From: Pseudomonadota bacterium
GTDB taxonomy: Bacteria > Pseudomonadota > Gammaproteobacteria > Burkholderiales > Sulfuriferulaceae
Assembly (NCBI GenBank): GCA_021786845.1
Contig: JAJYMO010000035.1
Coordinates: forward strand, 1 to 64,000
Length of the DNA stretch: 64,000 nucleotides
Reading direction: 5' to 3'
In this document: positions 42,825 through 55,127 of the stretch, piece after piece
Layout: every line of letters starts with the position of its first letter
Numbering within the stretch: the first letter of the stretch is position 1
Notes under the pieces: generated by a model
What the model was told of the DNA's origin: nothing
Databases searched by the model: none
What the model saw: only the letters and a program-made list of their open reading frames with translations
Program-made: the position numbers and the translations under genes

Positions 42825-43316
42825 ATGTTATCCCCAGAATCGTTGGCGCAAATCGATCATGAAATTGCAAAATATCCGGCTGATCAGCGGCAGTCTGCGG
42901 TGATGTCGGCCTTACGCATCGCACAAGTGGAACAGGGTTGGTTATCCACCGGGGTCATGGATGAAATTGCGGTTTATTTGGACATGCCGGCGATTGCGGT
43001 GTATGAGGTGGCCAGCTTCTATAATATGTATGACACGCAACCGGTAGGAAAACACAAAGTCACGCTCTGTACCAATATTTCTTGTATGTTGATGGGCGCG
43101 CCAGAAATTGCCGAACATCTCCAGCACCGTTTGGGGTGCGGCTTTGGCGAAACCACGGCTGATGGTCAGTTTACCCTGAAAGAAGGTGAATGTATGGGCG
43201 CTTGTGGTGATGCCCCGCTGTGCCTGGTCAATAATCACCGTATGGAAGGTGAGCTCACACCGGATAAAATTGACGCATTACTGGATGAATTAAAATCATG
43301 CGGTGAAGTAAAATGA
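42825..43316 (+). CDS. nuoE: NADH-quinone oxidoreductase subunit E
   Basis: 163-residue 24-kDa subunit of the NADH-dehydrogenase module. The four [2Fe-2S] cysteines are in [11 protein letters not shown] and [11 protein letters not shown]. The helical N terminus ends in [25 protein letters not shown]. The thioredoxin-like fold has the normal length. Confidence 0.96.
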   Translation: MLSPESLAQIDHEIAKYPADQRQSAVMSALRIAQVEQGWLSTGVMDEIAVYLDMPAIAVYEVASFYNMYDTQPVGKHKVTLCTNISCMLMGAPEIAEHLQHRLGCGFGETTADGQFTLKEGECMGACGDAPLCLVNNHRMEGELTPDKIDALLDELKSCGEVK

Positions 43317-43356
43317 TGCCAAATTTAAAAATGACGAATCGGCTGAGGGTCATGAA

Positions 43357-44631
43357 ATGGTAAGAGTAGGCGGTGAGGTTATTTTCAATACAGCGCATCT
43401 TCCTGAATCATGGAAGCTGGAAACTTATGTGGCGAATGGCGGTTATGCGGCATTGCGCAAAGTGTTGACTGAAAAAATATCAGCAGAACATATCATCGCA
43501 GAAGTTAAAAAATCGGCCCTGCGCGGTCGCGGTGGAGCAGGTTTCCCGACGGGTCTAAAATGGAGTTTTATGCCACGCCATTACCAGGGCGAGAAATATT
43601 TGGTGTGTAATTCCGACGAGGGTGAACCGGGCACTTTTAAAGATCGCGACATCTTGATGCTGAACCCGCATGCGCTGATTGAAGGCATGGCGATTGCTGC
43701 TTACACGATGGGCGTTCAGCGGGCCTATAACTATATCCATGGTGAAATCTGGCAAGCTTATGAACGTATGGAGCTGGCGTTGGCCGAAGCGCGTGCGGGC
43801 GGCTATTTGGGTGAGCGGATTTGCGGGACAGATTTTAGTTTTGATTTGTTTAACCATCACGGTTATGGCGCATACATTTGTGGCGAGGAAACTGCATTAT
43901 TAGAATCGCTGGAAGGAAAAAAGGGCCAGCCCCGCTTTAAACCGCCGTTTCCAGCGAGCTTTGGCTTATATGGCAAACCCACAACCATTAACAACACGGA
44001 AACTTTTGCCAGCATTCCTTATATTATTCGTGAAGGCGGGCAAAAATTTCTCGAGCTGGGCAAACCAAATAGTGGTGGAACCAAAATATTTTCCGTGTCG
44101 GGGCATGTGAATCGCCCCGGTAATTACGAGGTGGGTATGGGTACCCCGTTCGCCGAGTTGCTGGAAATGGCTGGCGGGATGCGTGGCGGGCGCCAATTTA
44201 AAGCATGCATTCCGGGGGGGTCCTCAACCCCGGTGGTGCCAGCAGAAACGATGATGAATTGCACCATGGACTATGATTCCATCGCTAAAGCCGGTTCAGC
44301 GCTGGGTGCTGGTTCAGTCATTATCATGGATGAGACGGTCTGTATGGTGAAGGCGCTGGAGCGGTTGTCGTATTTTTATTATGAAGAATCGTGCGGCCAA
44401 TGTACGCCTTGTCGCGAAGGCACAGGCTGGTTGTATCGCGTGATACATCGCATTGAGCACGGTCAAGGCCGTATGGAAGATTTGGCACTGTTGGACGATG
44501 TGGCACATAACATTGGTGGCCGCACGATTTGCGCTTTGGGCGATGCCGCTGCGGCACCGGTACAAGCAATGTTGAAACATTACCGGCACGAGTTCGAATA
44601 TCATATCGAACACGGCAAATGTATGGTGTAG
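43357..44631 (+). CDS. nuoF: NADH-quinone oxidoreductase subunit F
   Basis: 424 residues binding NADH and FMN. NADH-binding [20 protein letters not shown]-binding [17 protein letters not shown] and the [4Fe-4S] motif [13 protein letters not shown] with a later cysteine ([11 protein letters not shown]) are complete. RBS GAGGGT. Directly followed by nuoG. Confidence 0.97.
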   Translation: MVRVGGEVIFNTAHLPESWKLETYVANGGYAALRKVLTEKISAEHIIAEVKKSALRGRGGAGFPTGLKWSFMPRHYQGEKYLVCNSDEGEPGTFKDRDILMLNPHALIEGMAIAAYTMGVQRAYNYIHGEIWQAYERMELALAEARAGGYLGERICGTDFSFDLFNHHGYGAYICGEETALLESLEGKKGQPRFKPPFPASFGLYGKPTTINNTETFASIPYIIREGGQKFLELGKPNSGGTKIFSVSGHVNRPGNYEVGMGTPFAELLEMAGGMRGGRQFKACIPGGSSTPVVPAETMMNCTMDYDSIAKAGSALGAGSVIIMDETVCMVKALERLSYFYYEESCGQCTPCREGTGWLYRVIHRIEHGQGRMEDLALLDDVAHNIGGRTICALGDAAAAPVQAMLKHYRHEFEYHIEHGKCMV

Positions 44632-44640
44632 GTGAAAAAA

Positions 44641-46983
44641 ATGCTGGAAATCGAAATTGACGGTCAAAAAGTAACAACGCCAGCCGGTGGCACCATTATG
44701 GATGCGGCAGCACAGGTGGGAATTTATATTCCACACTTTTGCTATCACAAAAAATTATCAATCGCTGCGAATTGTCGCATGTGCCTGGTGCAGGTGGAAA
44801 AAGCGGCCAAGCCGTTGCCGGCATGTGCAACACCGATCACCGATGGCATGAAGGTGTTTACTCGCTCGGATTATGCGATTAAAGCCCAAAAAGGGGTGAT
44901 GGAGTTCTTGCTGATTAATCATCCCCTGGATTGCCCGATCTGCGATCAGGGAGGTGAGTGCTCATTACAAGATTTGGCCGTGGGTTATGGTGGCGTGGCA
45001 TCCCGTTACCAGGAAGTAAAGCGCGTGGTCACGGAAAAATATTTGGGTCCTCTGGTCGCGACAGACATGACCCGTTGCATTCATTGCACCCGTTGCGTCC
45101 GGTTTGGTCAGGAAATCGCGGGTATCAAGGAAATGGGGCAGACTGGCCGTGGTGAGCATTCCCAGATTATGCCGTACATTGACTGCACCATCGACTCGGA
45201 ATTATCAGGCAATATTATTGACCTGTGCCCCGTGGGCGCTTTAACAAGCAAGCCTTTTCGCTATACAGCACGGACATGGGAATTGTCACGTCGGCGTTCT
45301 GTCAGCCCGCATGACAGCCTGGGCAGCAATCTGGCTGTTCATGTCAAAAGCAATCGTGTGATGCGGGTTTTGCCTTTGGAAAATGAAGCGGTTAACGAAT
45401 GCTGGTTGTCGGATAAGGATCGTTTTTCTTACGAGGGCTTGAACTCACCTGAGCGTTTGACACAACCCATGTTAAAACAGGGTGGAATTTGGCAAAGTGT
45501 GGGTTGGCAAACTGCCCTGGAATACGTGGCAAATGGATTGAAAGACATTCAGCGCGACCATGGTGCGGACAGCGTTGCCGCCCTGGCTAACCCGAATCAA
45601 ACTTTGGAAGAATTGTTTTTGTTGCAAAAGCTGGTGCGTACCATGGGCTCATCGCATATGGATGCGCGTCCCCGACAGGCTGATTTTAGCCGTGATGGCA
45701 ACAGGTTGGGCGCGCCCTGGTTAGGGATGCCGGTGTCCGAACTCAATACGCTGGACAGTGTATTGCTCGTTGGGAGCCGCTTGCGGCAGGATCACCCGCT
45801 GATGGCACACCGTTTACGTGTCGCAGTCAGGCACGGTGCCCGGTTTAGTGTGATTAATCCTGTCGATGACGATCTGTTGATGAATCTTGCGCACAAGGCC
45901 ATTGTGCCACCGCAGGCGATGGTGAATTGTTTGGCCCAGGTGTTGGTGGCTGTGGCGGAATTGTCCGGACAAGCTTTGCCTCCTGACCTTGGTCAAGTAT
46001 TGAGCAAGGTGGTGCCCGATGAATTGGCGCAGGGGATAGCGAAAGACTTCATGCACGGCGAGCGTAAAGCTGTGTTGTTGGGAAATCTGGCGCTGCACCA
46101 TGAGCAATATGGCGATTTGCATGTGCTGGCGCAGGCGATTGCTGAACTGTCTGGTGGCAGGTTCGGTGTGTTGGGTGAGGCGGCGAACAGTGTGGGCGCA
46201 TACATTGCACAAGCCGTTCCGCTGAATACCGGCGAAGCGCTTGCGGGTTTCTGGTCGGTGCCGCGAAAAGCTTATTTGTTGTTGGGCATTGAGCCGGAAA
46301 ATGACTGCAACAACCCGGCGCTCGCTCTGACTGCGCTGAAACAGGCTGATATGGTGGTGATGATGGCCGCCTACAAACCTGCTCATTTGGATGGTGTGGA
46401 TGTGTTGTTGCCGATCGCACCGTTTAGCGAAACAGCGGGCACTTTTGTGAACACAGAAGGGCGGGTGCAATCTTTTAATGGAACGGTTGCGCCTTTGGGT
46501 GAGGCAAGGCCGGCATGGAAAGTCTTGCGTGTGTTGGGTACGCTGTTGGGATTGTCTGGCTTCGATTATGACGATGTGGAAGCCATACGCAAAGCGGTCT
46601 TGCCAGAAGAAAAACTTGCTGACGGGATATTAAATAATGCCTTGTCGGAGATGGCTGTGAATGACGTTGCAGTGGGTAACGTCCTGACACGGTTGGGCGA
46701 TGTGCCGTTGTACCGCACGGATGCGGTAGTGCGGCATGCCGTGGTGCTACAGCAAATACGTACAGCGGAGCTGGAGGTGGCATCGGTCCACCCCAGCCTG
46801 TTGAAACAGTGGGGTATGGATTCAGGGGCGCAAGCCCGTGTACGGCAGGGAAATCATTCGGCTGAGGTGAAAGTCGTGGCAGATGAGCGTGTTGCACCGA
46901 ATTGTGTGCGGATTCCTGCTGCTTTATCAATCAGCACCATGTTGGGAGCAATGATGGGTGAAATTAGCGTGGAGCAAGTCTGA
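44641..46983 (+). CDS. nuoG: NADH-quinone oxidoreductase subunit G
   Basis: 780 residues. [2Fe-2S] cysteines lie in [19 protein letters not shown], followed by the His-ligand region and the [4Fe-4S] motifs [14 protein letters not shown] and [11 protein letters not shown]. The remainder is a molybdopterin-oxidoreductase-like domain without evident molybdenum function. The ATG at 44641 has AGGTG six bases upstream; a GTG three codons earlier is less well placed. It overlaps nuoH by one base. Confidence 0.95.
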   Translation: MLEIEIDGQKVTTPAGGTIMDAAAQVGIYIPHFCYHKKLSIAANCRMCLVQVEKAAKPLPACATPITDGMKVFTRSDYAIKAQKGVMEFLLINHPLDCPICDQGGECSLQDLAVGYGGVASRYQEVKRVVTEKYLGPLVATDMTRCIHCTRCVRFGQEIAGIKEMGQTGRGEHSQIMPYIDCTIDSELSGNIIDLCPVGALTSKPFRYTARTWELSRRRSVSPHDSLGSNLAVHVKSNRVMRVLPLENEAVNECWLSDKDRFSYEGLNSPERLTQPMLKQGGIWQSVGWQTALEYVANGLKDIQRDHGADSVAALANPNQTLEELFLLQKLVRTMGSSHMDARPRQADFSRDGNRLGAPWLGMPVSELNTLDSVLLVGSRLRQDHPLMAHRLRVAVRHGARFSVINPVDDDLLMNLAHKAIVPPQAMVNCLAQVLVAVAELSGQALPPDLGQVLSKVVPDELAQGIAKDFMHGERKAVLLGNLALHHEQYGDLHVLAQAIAELSGGRFGVLGEAANSVGAYIAQAVPLNTGEALAGFWSVPRKAYLLLGIEPENDCNNPALALTALKQADMVVMMAAYKPAHLDGVDVLLPIAPFSETAGTFVNTEGRVQSFNGTVAPLGEARPAWKVLRVLGTLLGLSGFDYDDVEAIRKAVLPEEKLADGILNNALSEMAVNDVAVGNVLTRLGDVPLYRTDAVVRHAVVLQQIRTAELEVASVHPSLLKQWGMDSGAQARVRQGNHSAEVKVVADERVAPNCVRIPAALSISTMLGAMMGEISVEQV

Positions 46984-48011
46984 TGAGCTACTTTCAAGGG
47001 TTGTTGGGTGTGGCCTGGCCTGCAATTTGGGTATTGATAAAAGTGGTGGTGATTGTAGCGCCGTTGATGGTGGCCGTGGCTTATTTGACCTATGCCGAGC
47101 GCAAAGTGATCGGTTACATGCAAGTGCGTATCGGGCCAAACCGCGTGGGTTATAAAGGTTTGTTGCAACCCATTGCCGATGCGGTCAAGTTGTTAATGAA
47201 AGAAATCATTGTCCCATCGGGCGCTAACAAATATTTGTTTATTTTGGCACCTGTGCTGACCATTGCGCCAGCATTGGCGGCATGGGCGGTCATCCCGTTT
47301 TCACCCGAGCTGGTGTTGGCGAATGTGGATGCAGGTTTATTGTACATCCTGGCGATTACTTCCATGGGCGTCTATGGCGTGGTGGTTGCAGGTTGGGCGT
47401 CCAATTCAAAATACGCTTTTTTAGGCAGTTTGCGGTCGGCAGCGCAGATTGTTTCTTATGAAATTGCCATGGGATTTGCGTTGGTGGGCGTCCTGATGGC
47501 CGCACACAGTTTGAATTTGGTTCATATCGTTAATGCACAGCTGGGTGGCGTATTCCAATGGTATTGGTTACCACTGTTTCCCATGTTCATCGTATATTTA
47601 ATTTCCGGGCTGGCTGAAACCAACCGCGCACCGTTTGATGTGGCCGAAGGTGAGTCGGAAATCGTTGCCGGTTTTCACGTTGAATATTCCGGCATGGCGT
47701 TTGCCATATTTTTTCTGGCTGAATATGCCAATATGATTTTAATTGCGACGCTGACATCGCTGCTGTTTTTAGGCGGCTGGGATCCTTTATTTGATGTTGC
47801 GCCATTCACATGGCTACCCGGTATTTTTTGGCTATTGGGTAAAATTGGTTTTGTCCTGTTCCTGTTTCTCTGGTTTCGTGCAACGTTTCCCCGTTATCGT
47901 TATGATCAGATTATGCGTCTGGGTTGGAAAGTGTTTATTCCAGTTACGCTGGTTTGGTTGTTGCTGGTTGGCGCAGTCATGCAAACTCCGTTTGCGTTCT
48001 TGATTCATTGA
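46983..48011 (+). CDS. nuoH: NADH-quinone oxidoreductase subunit H
   Basis: 342-residue membrane subunit that joins the peripheral arm and forms part of the quinone channel. [39 protein letters not shown] and the C-terminal [18 protein letters not shown] are conserved. Eight membrane segments are expected. RBS lies within nuoG. Confidence 0.97.
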   Translation: MSYFQGLLGVAWPAIWVLIKVVVIVAPLMVAVAYLTYAERKVIGYMQVRIGPNRVGYKGLLQPIADAVKLLMKEIIVPSGANKYLFILAPVLTIAPALAAWAVIPFSPELVLANVDAGLLYILAITSMGVYGVVVAGWASNSKYAFLGSLRSAAQIVSYEIAMGFALVGVLMAAHSLNLVHIVNAQLGGVFQWYWLPLFPMFIVYLISGLAETNRAPFDVAEGESEIVAGFHVEYSGMAFAIFFLAEYANMILIATLTSLLFLGGWDPLFDVAPFTWLPGIFWLLGKIGFVLFLFLWFRATFPRYRYDQIMRLGWKVFIPVTLVWLLLVGAVMQTPFAFLIH

Positions 48012-48052
48012 TACAGCATGGCGGTTGCGATGTGGCGTTGGAGAGGTTTTAA

Positions 48053-48541
48053 ATGAAAGCGATTAAACAATTTTTTTCCAGTTTACTGCTGACAGAATTG
48101 TTACGGGGCATGCTGCTTACCGGGCGACACTTCTTTGCGCACAAGATTACTGTGCAATACCCTGATGAGAAAACACCCCAGTCGGTGCGTTTTCGCGGTT
48201 TGCATGCTTTGAGGCGTTATCCTAACGGTGAAGAACGTTGCATTGCGTGTAAATTGTGTGAGGCGGTGTGTCCAGCGATGGCGATTACGATTGAATCGGA
48301 GCAACGTGAGGATGGTTCGCGCCGAACTACGCGCTACGACATTGATTTAACCAAATGTATTTTTTGTGGGTTCTGTGAAGAATCGTGCCCGGTTGATTCA
48401 ATAGTAGAAACGCACATCTTTGATTACCACGGTGAACAGCGGGGTGATCTGTTTTATACCAAAGAGATGTTATTGGCTGTTGGGGACAAATACGAAGCTG
48501 AAATTGCGGCAGCACGAGCTGCCGATGCCAAATACCGCTAA
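48053..48541 (+). CDS. nuoI: NADH-quinone oxidoreductase subunit I
   Basis: 162 residues with two [4Fe-4S] ferredoxin motifs, [19 protein letters not shown] and [18 protein letters not shown], carrying electrons toward NuoB. The N-terminal amphipathic segment anchors it to the membrane arm. RBS GAGAGG. Confidence 0.97.
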   Translation: MKAIKQFFSSLLLTELLRGMLLTGRHFFAHKITVQYPDEKTPQSVRFRGLHALRRYPNGEERCIACKLCEAVCPAMAITIESEQREDGSRRTTRYDIDLTKCIFCGFCEESCPVDSIVETHIFDYHGEQRGDLFYTKEMLLAVGDKYEAEIAAARAADAKYR

Positions 48542-48558
48542 ACACTGGGTGAAACCGT

Positions 48559-49185
48559 ATGAATTTTTTAACAATCGTATTTTATCTTTTTGCAGCCATT
48601 TTGCTGTTTGCCGCTTTTCGGGTGATCACCACCCGTAACCCGATTCAGGCAGCCCTGTTTTTGGTGTTGGCTTTTTTTAGCGCCGCAGGCCTGTGGCTCA
48701 CTTTGGAAGCGGAGTTTTTAGCGATTGCCCTGGTCATGGTGTATGTGGGGGCAGTGATGGTGTTGTTTCTGTTTGTCGTGATGATGCTGGACATTAACCT
48801 GGATCGACTGCGTGAAGGATTCTGGAGTTATTTACCCCTCGCAGGTTTTGTCGCCACGATGCTGGCATTAGAAATGGCGGTGGTGCTGGGCAGTCGTTCA
48901 TTTGGTTTGAGTATTGTTCCTGCGCCGTTGGCGCATGCGGCCAACTACAGCAACACCCGTGAATTGGGTCTTTTGTTGTATACCGAATATGTGTATCCGT
49001 TTGAGTTGGCGGCCGTGGTGCTGCTGGTGGCTATTGTGGCGGCTATTGCGTTGACGATGCGGCGGCGCAAGCACACGAAACATCAGGATCCGTCCAAACA
49101 GGTGAAGGTGAAGCGAGATCAACGGTTACGCGTGATCAATATGCCGTCTGAACGTGCTTCGTCGACCAAGATAAGTGGAGAATAG
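48559..49185 (+). CDS. nuoJ: NADH-quinone oxidoreductase subunit J
   Basis: 208 residues with five membrane helices (VITTRNPIQAALFLVLAFFS, FLAIALVMVYVGAVMVLFLF). The charged C-terminal tail (RRRKHTKHQDPSKQVKVK) is cytoplasmic. It is followed 3 bp later by nuoK. Confidence 0.95.
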   Translation: MNFLTIVFYLFAAILLFAAFRVITTRNPIQAALFLVLAFFSAAGLWLTLEAEFLAIALVMVYVGAVMVLFLFVVMMLDINLDRLREGFWSYLPLAGFVATMLALEMAVVLGSRSFGLSIVPAPLAHAANYSNTRELGLLLYTEYVYPFELAAVVLLVAIVAAIALTMRRRKHTKHQDPSKQVKVKRDQRLRVINMPSERASSTKISGE

Positions 49186-49188
49186 AAG

Positions 49189-49494
49189 ATGTTGTCATTG
49201 TCACATTATTTGATTCTGGGCGCGATATTGTTTTCAATCAGTGTGTTGGGGATTTTTCTTAACCGAAAAAATTTAATTATTCTGTTGATGGCGATTGAAT
49301 TGATGCTGCTGGCAGTCAACCTGAATTTTATTGCCTTTTCGCATTATTTAGGCGATGCGAGCGGACAAATTTTCGTGTTTTTTATCTTGACTGTGGCAGC
49401 AGCGGAGTCTGCGATTGGTTTGGCGATCCTGGTGGTGTTATTCCGTAAGTTGAACACCATTCATGTGGATGATTTGGATCAATTGCAGGGTTAA
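49189..49494 (+). CDS. nuoK: NADH-quinone oxidoreductase subunit K
   Basis: 101 residues with three membrane helices. The conserved acidic proton-channel residues lie in [16 protein letters not shown] and [22 protein letters not shown]. Length is typical of NuoK/MrpC-type subunits. Confidence 0.96.
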   Translation: MLSLSHYLILGAILFSISVLGIFLNRKNLIILLMAIELMLLAVNLNFIAFSHYLGDASGQIFVFFILTVAAAESAIGLAILVVLFRKLNTIHVDDLDQLQG

Positions 49495-49545
49495 TCTCTC
49501 TATCAGCCATGAACATTAAAATGGTCGCGTCATCATAGGACAATT

Positions 49546-51582
49546 ATGCAAAATCTTTATTTGTTGGTCCCCCTCGCCCCTTTAGTGGGCGCCCTGGTAG
49601 CGGGTTTGTTTGGTTGGGCGATTGGCCGTACTTTGTCGCATTTAGTGACTATTTTAGGTGTGACAGTATCCTGTTGGGCGTCATGGCTTATTTTTCGCGA
49701 TGTTCAAGCCGGGCATGTTTACAATGGCGCACTATATACGTGGATGACAGTGGGAGATGTACATTTACAACTCGGATTTCTGATTGATTCATTAACGGCC
49801 ATGATGATGCTGGTGGTGACCTTCGTGTCGCTGATGGTGCATATCTATACCATTGGTTATATGCGCGATGACCCGGGTTATCAACGTTTCTTTAGTTATA
49901 TTTCCCTGTTTACGTTCTCCATGCTGATGCTGGTGATGTCCAATAATTTCCTGCAATTATTTTTTGGTTGGGAGGCGGTTGGCCTGGTTTCGTATTTGCT
50001 GATTGGTTTTTGGTATACCCGCCCCACGGCGATTTATGCCAATCTTAAGGCGTTTATGGTCAACCGCGTCGGTGATTTTGGTTTTGTGCTGGGTATTGCC
50101 CTGGTGCTGGCTCATTTTGGCACGCTGGATTATGCCGCCGTGTTTGCCCATGCGCCTGCGCTGGCCAATCAGACCATTTCCTTGTGGTCGGGAAACTCGA
50201 TTGCACTGATAACCGCTATTACGCTACTGCTGTTTATTGGTGCCATGGGAAAATCTGCACAAGTCCCCTTGCATGTCTGGCTACCCGATTCGATGGAAGG
50301 CCCCACGCCCATTTCAGCCTTGATTCACGCTGCGACCATGGTGACGGCGGGCATTTTTATGGTGGCGCGTATGTCACCATTGTTTGAGATGTCGCAACAC
50401 ACATTGTCATTTGTGCTGGTGATCGGTGCAATCACAGCCCTGTTTATGGGATTCCTTGGCATCATACAAAATGACATCAAGCGTGTCATTGCTTATTCAA
50501 CGCTTTCGCAGCTGGGTTATATGACTGTTGCCCTGGGCGCCTCGGCTTATCCAGTGGCCGTATTCCATTTGATGACGCATGCTTTTTTTAAAGCATTGTT
50601 GTTTCTTGCCGCAGGCTCGGTCATTATCGGGATGCATCATGAGCAGGATATTCGTCATATGGGGGGCTTGCGGAAATATATGCCGATTACCTGGTTGACC
50701 TTTTTAGTGGGTACGCTAGCACTCATCGGGACGCCTTTCTTCTCAGGGTTCTATTCTAAAGACAGTATTATTGACGCAGTGCATATTTCAATGGAGCAAG
50801 GCATGCCGGGCGCTGCATTCGCCTACTATTCAGTGGTTGCGGGTGTCTTCGTCACGGCATTTTATTCGTTCAGGCTGTATTTCCTGGTGTTCCATGGCAA
50901 GGAACGTTTTCTGCATGGGGTCGGTGCACATGCTGATGCTCACCATCACGCCGCTCACAATGAGGCACAGCCTCAAGAGGAGCATGAACATGATGCGCAT
51001 ACGTATGTACCGCATGAATCGCCGTGGGTGGTAACAATCCCGCTGATTTTACTTGCGATACCTTCAATGTTGATCGGTTATTTCACTATTCAACCCATGT
51101 TGTTTGGGTCTTATTTTAATGGCGCTATTTTGATCAATTCCACCCTGCACCCTGCCATGACAATATTGGGCGAGGAGTTTCATGGCGCAGGCAACATGGC
51201 CATCCACAGCTTGACCTCCTTACCTCTGTTCCTCGCCTTGGCGGGTGTGGTTTTGTCATGGTTTTTCTATATGAAGCGGCCGGATATTCCGGCAATGCTG
51301 CAAAAGCGATTCCACATTATTTACCGTGTACTGGAAAACAAGTATGGTTTTGATGAATTTAACGATTGGTTCTTCTCCGGTGGTGCGCGTGCCTTGGGGC
51401 GACAATTGTGGCAAATCGGTGATGTGCGTCTGATTGATGGGTTTTTTGTTAACGGCACGGCTAATTTGGTGGGATGGATGTCCACACAGATACGTCGCTG
51501 GCAATCAGGCTATATTTATCATTATGCCTTTGCGATGATTTTTGGTGCTTTTGCGTTAGTCACGTGGTTTGTATATGGATGA
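49546..51582 (+). CDS. nuoL: NADH-quinone oxidoreductase subunit L
   Basis: 678-residue antiporter-like proton-pumping subunit with about 16 membrane helices. FFGWEAVGLVSYLLIGFWY, the lysine-containing FIGAMGKSAQVPLHVWLPD and MEGPTPISALIHAATMVTAG are diagnostic. A His-rich hydrophilic loop (HADAHHHAAHNEAQPQEEHE) lies near residue 465; such loops vary between species. The C-terminal lateral helix region is present. Confidence 0.97.
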   Translation: MQNLYLLVPLAPLVGALVAGLFGWAIGRTLSHLVTILGVTVSCWASWLIFRDVQAGHVYNGALYTWMTVGDVHLQLGFLIDSLTAMMMLVVTFVSLMVHIYTIGYMRDDPGYQRFFSYISLFTFSMLMLVMSNNFLQLFFGWEAVGLVSYLLIGFWYTRPTAIYANLKAFMVNRVGDFGFVLGIALVLAHFGTLDYAAVFAHAPALANQTISLWSGNSIALITAITLLLFIGAMGKSAQVPLHVWLPDSMEGPTPISALIHAATMVTAGIFMVARMSPLFEMSQHTLSFVLVIGAITALFMGFLGIIQNDIKRVIAYSTLSQLGYMTVALGASAYPVAVFHLMTHAFFKALLFLAAGSVIIGMHHEQDIRHMGGLRKYMPITWLTFLVGTLALIGTPFFSGFYSKDSIIDAVHISMEQGMPGAAFAYYSVVAGVFVTAFYSFRLYFLVFHGKERFLHGVGAHADAHHHAAHNEAQPQEEHEHDAHTYVPHESPWVVTIPLILLAIPSMLIGYFTIQPMLFGSYFNGAILINSTLHPAMTILGEEFHGAGNMAIHSLTSLPLFLALAGVVLSWFFYMKRPDIPAMLQKRFHIIYRVLENKYGFDEFNDWFFSGGARALGRQLWQIGDVRLIDGFFVNGTANLVGWMSTQIRRWQSGYIYHYAFAMIFGAFALVTWFVYG

Positions 51583-51829
51583 AACTGGACTGAAACAGGT
51601 TTGTATATCGCGTTGACAAGATGCGATGAGGTTTCCTTGAATTGGGTTTGTGTATGGTCGAATGATTTTGTGTCATGTCGCGAGTGCAGATTCGATGAAG
51701 TGTAAAAATGGTAAGAAACAGGGGTATGCAACCAGTACACAGTGATTTTAAGCTGTTTTTTAACAAAACATGAGTCAGTGTGCTGGTCGTGCAGTGGTCT
51801 CGATGTGAATATCAATGAATAGGGAAGTT
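51583..51829. other. 247-bp spacer between nuoL and nuoM
   Basis: Unusually long for this operon. GGTTTGTATAT occurs at 51566-51576, inside the nuoL end, and again at 51598-51608. No credible short gene and no terminator-like stem was seen. The nuoM ribosome-binding site AGGGAAG is at its end. Confidence 0.5.
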
Positions 51830-53317
51830 ATGTTAGCGGGATACCCCATATTAAGTTTGGTGATCTGGTTGCCAATTATTTCAGGTGTTTTGGTGTTGGC
51901 CACTGGCTCTGACCGCAACGCGCCGTTGGCACGTATTTTGGCTTTAGTGGGTGCATCGGTCAGTTTTGCGGTGACTTGGCCTTTGTGGCGCTGGTTCGAT
52001 ACCCAGACGGCCAATATGCAATTTTCGGAATTTTCAAGCTGGATTCCGTCGTTCAACATCAATTATCATCTGGGTGTGGATGGCATTTCCATGCCATTGA
52101 TACTGCTTAACAGTTTTATGACCGTACTTGTGGTGTTGGCTGGTTGGCGTGTGATTCAAAATAAAGTGTCGCAATACATGGCAGCATTCCTGATTATGTC
52201 GGGTTTGATCAACGGTGTGTTCGCTGCGCTGGATGCGATGTTGTTTTATGTCTTCTTTGAAGCCATGTTGATCCCCTTGTTTTTGGTTATTGGTATCTGG
52301 GGCGGGCCCCGGCGCGTTTACGCGGCCATCAAGTTTTTTCTTTATACCCTGATGGGTTCGTTATTGATGCTGGTGGCATTTATTTATTTGTACTTTCAGG
52401 CCAACGGCAGTTTTGAAATTCTCGCTTTTCAGGCGTTACCCTTAACAATGTCTGTACAAATTATGTTGTTTATGGCTTTTTTCATGGCATTTGCCGTGAA
52501 AGTGCCCATGTGGCCGGTGCATACGTGGTTGCCTGATGCGCACGTAGAAGCCCCCACAGGCGGTTCGGTCATTCTGGCGGCGATTACCCTGAAAATTGGC
52601 GCCTATGGGTTTCTGCGGTTTAACTTGCCCATCACACCCGATGCCAGCCACTACCTGACGGGATTTATCGTTACCTTGTCATTGATTGCTGTGGTTTATA
52701 TCGGTCTTGTGGCGTTGGTGCAGGGCGACATGAAAAAATTGATCGCCTATTCATCTATTTCACACATGGGCTTTGTGACGCTGGGTATTTTCATGTTTAA
52801 TTCCATTGGAATGGAAGGCGCTTTGGTCCAGATGATTTCTCACGGCTTCGTGTCTGCGGCCATGTTTCTGGGTGTTGGCGTGATGTATGACCGACTGCAT
52901 TCACGTCAGATTTCCGATTATGGTGGTCTGGCCAAAAATATGCCTGTATTTGCCGGTCTTTTAATGCTGTTTTCGATGGCCAATTCCGGTTTGCCAGGAA
53001 CCAGCGGCTTCGTAGGAGAATTCATGGTGATTATGGGGACCATGCAAGTGAATTTCTGGTATGCCTTCCTTGCTGCCAGTACGCTCATTTGGGGTGCGGC
53101 CTATACATTGTGGATGTACAAGCGGGTGATATTCGGTGCTGTAACGCGCAAAGAAGTGGCACAGATGAAGGATGTGGTACCCCGGGAGTTTGTGATCCTG
53201 GGCGTTCTGGCTTTACTGGTGCTGGCGATGGGTGTGTACCCCAGACCCTTAACAGAAGTGATACACAGTTCAGTCAGCAATCTGCTCGCGCATGTTGCGC
53301 AAAGCAAGTTGCCTTAA
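51830..53317 (+). CDS. nuoM: NADH-quinone oxidoreductase subunit M
   Basis: 495-residue proton-pumping subunit. [41 protein letters not shown] and [19 protein letters not shown] are diagnostic of NuoM. The ATG at 51830 has AGGGAAG seven bases upstream; an ATG five codons earlier (51815) lacks one. Followed by nuoN after 29 bp. Confidence 0.96.
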   Translation: MLAGYPILSLVIWLPIISGVLVLATGSDRNAPLARILALVGASVSFAVTWPLWRWFDTQTANMQFSEFSSWIPSFNINYHLGVDGISMPLILLNSFMTVLVVLAGWRVIQNKVSQYMAAFLIMSGLINGVFAALDAMLFYVFFEAMLIPLFLVIGIWGGPRRVYAAIKFFLYTLMGSLLMLVAFIYLYFQANGSFEILAFQALPLTMSVQIMLFMAFFMAFAVKVPMWPVHTWLPDAHVEAPTGGSVILAAITLKIGAYGFLRFNLPITPDASHYLTGFIVTLSLIAVVYIGLVALVQGDMKKLIAYSSISHMGFVTLGIFMFNSIGMEGALVQMISHGFVSAAMFLGVGVMYDRLHSRQISDYGGLAKNMPVFAGLLMLFSMANSGLPGTSGFVGEFMVIMGTMQVNFWYAFLAASTLIWGAAYTLWMYKRVIFGAVTRKEVAQMKDVVPREFVILGVLALLVLAMGVYPRPLTEVIHSSVSNLLAHVAQSKLP

Positions 53318-53346
53318 CCATAAAGCTTAACCATAAAGGGATACGC

Positions 53347-54792
53347 ATGAATTTCGGAATGAGTGATCTGATGCCGATGTTGCCGGAGATTTTTTTGTTG
53401 GCAGCCACTTGCGCCATATTGATTACAGACTTGTTTATTTCCGACCAACGCCGGTTTTTGACTTATCTGCTGAGCCTGCTAACGCTGGCAATTTGTGGGT
53501 GGCTGACTTTCTCTACTGCCACGGGGATAACAGCCTACACCATGCATGGGATGTTTATTGATGACCTGTTGTCCGATACGCTGAAATTATTCCTGTACAT
53601 TACCGTTGCCGTGGTGCTGGTCTATTCGCGCGAATATTTGCATCTTCGCGGGTTGTTCCGGGGGGAATTTTTTGTGCTGGTGTTGTTTGCAACGCTGGGT
53701 ATGATGGTCATGATTTCCGGTGGAAATTTCATCACGTTATACATGGGACTGGAATTGTTGAGTTTGTCTTTGTACGCGTTAGTTGCCATGCAACGTGAAT
53801 CTGCGCTGGCCGTTGAAGCCGCAATGAAATACTTTATTTTAGGGGCGCTGGCATCAGGCATGCTGCTGTATGGTATGTCGATGGTGTATGGCGCTACAGG
53901 CAGTTTAGACATTAACCATATTGGGTTGTTACTACAAATGGGCGTCGCGAACCCCGCTGTGCTGGTGTTGGGTCTGGTCTTTATTGTCGCAGGTGTTGCG
54001 TTTAAGCTGGGTGTGGCACCTTTTCACATGTGGATACCTGATGTTTATCAAGGTGCACCGACTGCAGTGACTTTGTTTGTGGGTACTGCCACCAAATTAG
54101 CCGCCTTTGCTTTCGCCATCCGCTTGTTAGCGCAAGGCTTACAGGCGTTTTCTGCAGATTGGCAACAAATGCTGGCCATTATGGCGATACTGTCTTTGGC
54201 AATCGGGAATGTCACCGCGATTGCACAGACCAATTTAAAACGTATGTTGGCCTATTCAACCGTCGCTCACATGGGTTTTCTGTTGTTGGGTATTCTGTCA
54301 GCGGATGTCGCTGGCTACAGTGCCGCCCTGTTTTATGTGGTGTCTTATGTGATCACGGGTTTGGCTGCGTTCGGTATGATCATGCTCTTGTCCCGGCACG
54401 GGTTTGAGGCGGAAAATCTGGATGATTTGAAGGGCTTGAATCAACGTAATCCCTGGTATGCTTTTCTGATGTTGCTGGTCATGTTTTCCCTGGCGGGCGT
54501 ACCTCCGACAATTGGTTTTTACGCTAAACTGGCTGTGTTACAGTCGTTGGTGAGCACAGGTCATACCGGTTTGGCCGTTGTTGCAGTGGTATTTTCCCTG
54601 ATTGGCGCATTCTACTATTTGCGTGTCGTGCGTTTGATGTATTTTGATAAAGCAGAAGATACCCATCCGATTACACCCTCATTTGATTTCAAAATATTGA
54701 TGAGTGTAAATGGGTTGGCCGTGCTGGCATTGGGTATCATGCCTCAACCGTTAATGGCGATGTGTTTATATGCCGTGGAGCAATCTTTATGA
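53347..54792 (+). CDS. nuoN: NADH-quinone oxidoreductase subunit N
   Basis: 481-residue third antiporter-like subunit. [37 protein letters not shown] and [18 protein letters not shown] are conserved, and [15 protein letters not shown] lies near the end. AAAGGG precedes the ATG ([10 protein letters not shown]). Overlaps the DUF2818 gene by four bases. Confidence 0.96.
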   Translation: MNFGMSDLMPMLPEIFLLAATCAILITDLFISDQRRFLTYLLSLLTLAICGWLTFSTATGITAYTMHGMFIDDLLSDTLKLFLYITVAVVLVYSREYLHLRGLFRGEFFVLVLFATLGMMVMISGGNFITLYMGLELLSLSLYALVAMQRESALAVEAAMKYFILGALASGMLLYGMSMVYGATGSLDINHIGLLLQMGVANPAVLVLGLVFIVAGVAFKLGVAPFHMWIPDVYQGAPTAVTLFVGTATKLAAFAFAIRLLAQGLQAFSADWQQMLAIMAILSLAIGNVTAIAQTNLKRMLAYSTVAHMGFLLLGILSADVAGYSAALFYVVSYVITGLAAFGMIMLLSRHGFEAENLDDLKGLNQRNPWYAFLMLLVMFSLAGVPPTIGFYAKLAVLQSLVSTGHTGLAVVAVVFSLIGAFYYLRVVRLMYFDKAEDTHPITPSFDFKILMSVNGLAVLALGIMPQPLMAMCLYAVEQSL

Positions 54793-55082
54793 ATAGTGCA
54801 GTGGCGGCCGTCCTGATTTTGGCATTGTTGGCAGCGAATTTACCCTTTGCCAACGAACGCCTGTTTAGCATATTCGCTTTGAAAACACCCAGCAAAGCCT
54901 TTGGTTGGCGTTTGGTGGAATTGATGGTGAATTATGCCCTGGTGGGCGTCATCGCTTACCTGCTGGAACAGAAAATTGAACCCGTTCATCATCAGGATTG
55001 GGAGTTTTATGCCGTCACAGCTTGCATGTTTTTGGTGTTGGCTGCGCCGGGGTTTGTGTATCGTTTTCTTTGGAAGCCATGA
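54789..55082 (+). CDS. DUF2818 membrane protein
   Basis: 97 residues with three membrane helices ([51 protein letters not shown]). It matches DUF2818, a family found just after nuoN in Betaproteobacteria. Coupled to nuoN by an ATGA overlap. The position suggests a complex I assembly or accessory role, which is not demonstrated. Confidence 0.85.
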   Translation: MNSAVAAVLILALLAANLPFANERLFSIFALKTPSKAFGWRLVELMVNYALVGVIAYLLEQKIEPVHHQDWEFYAVTACMFLVLAAPGFVYRFLWKP

Positions 55083-55127
55083 ATTTTTGCTCGTAACGGC
55101 AGGTTGCATAACATGTGCTGAGCCGAT

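Noticed and set aside
45814-46470. 218-codon open frame antisense to nuoG
   Set aside because: Fully inside nuoG, with low-complexity His/Gln-rich translation. Not a gene.
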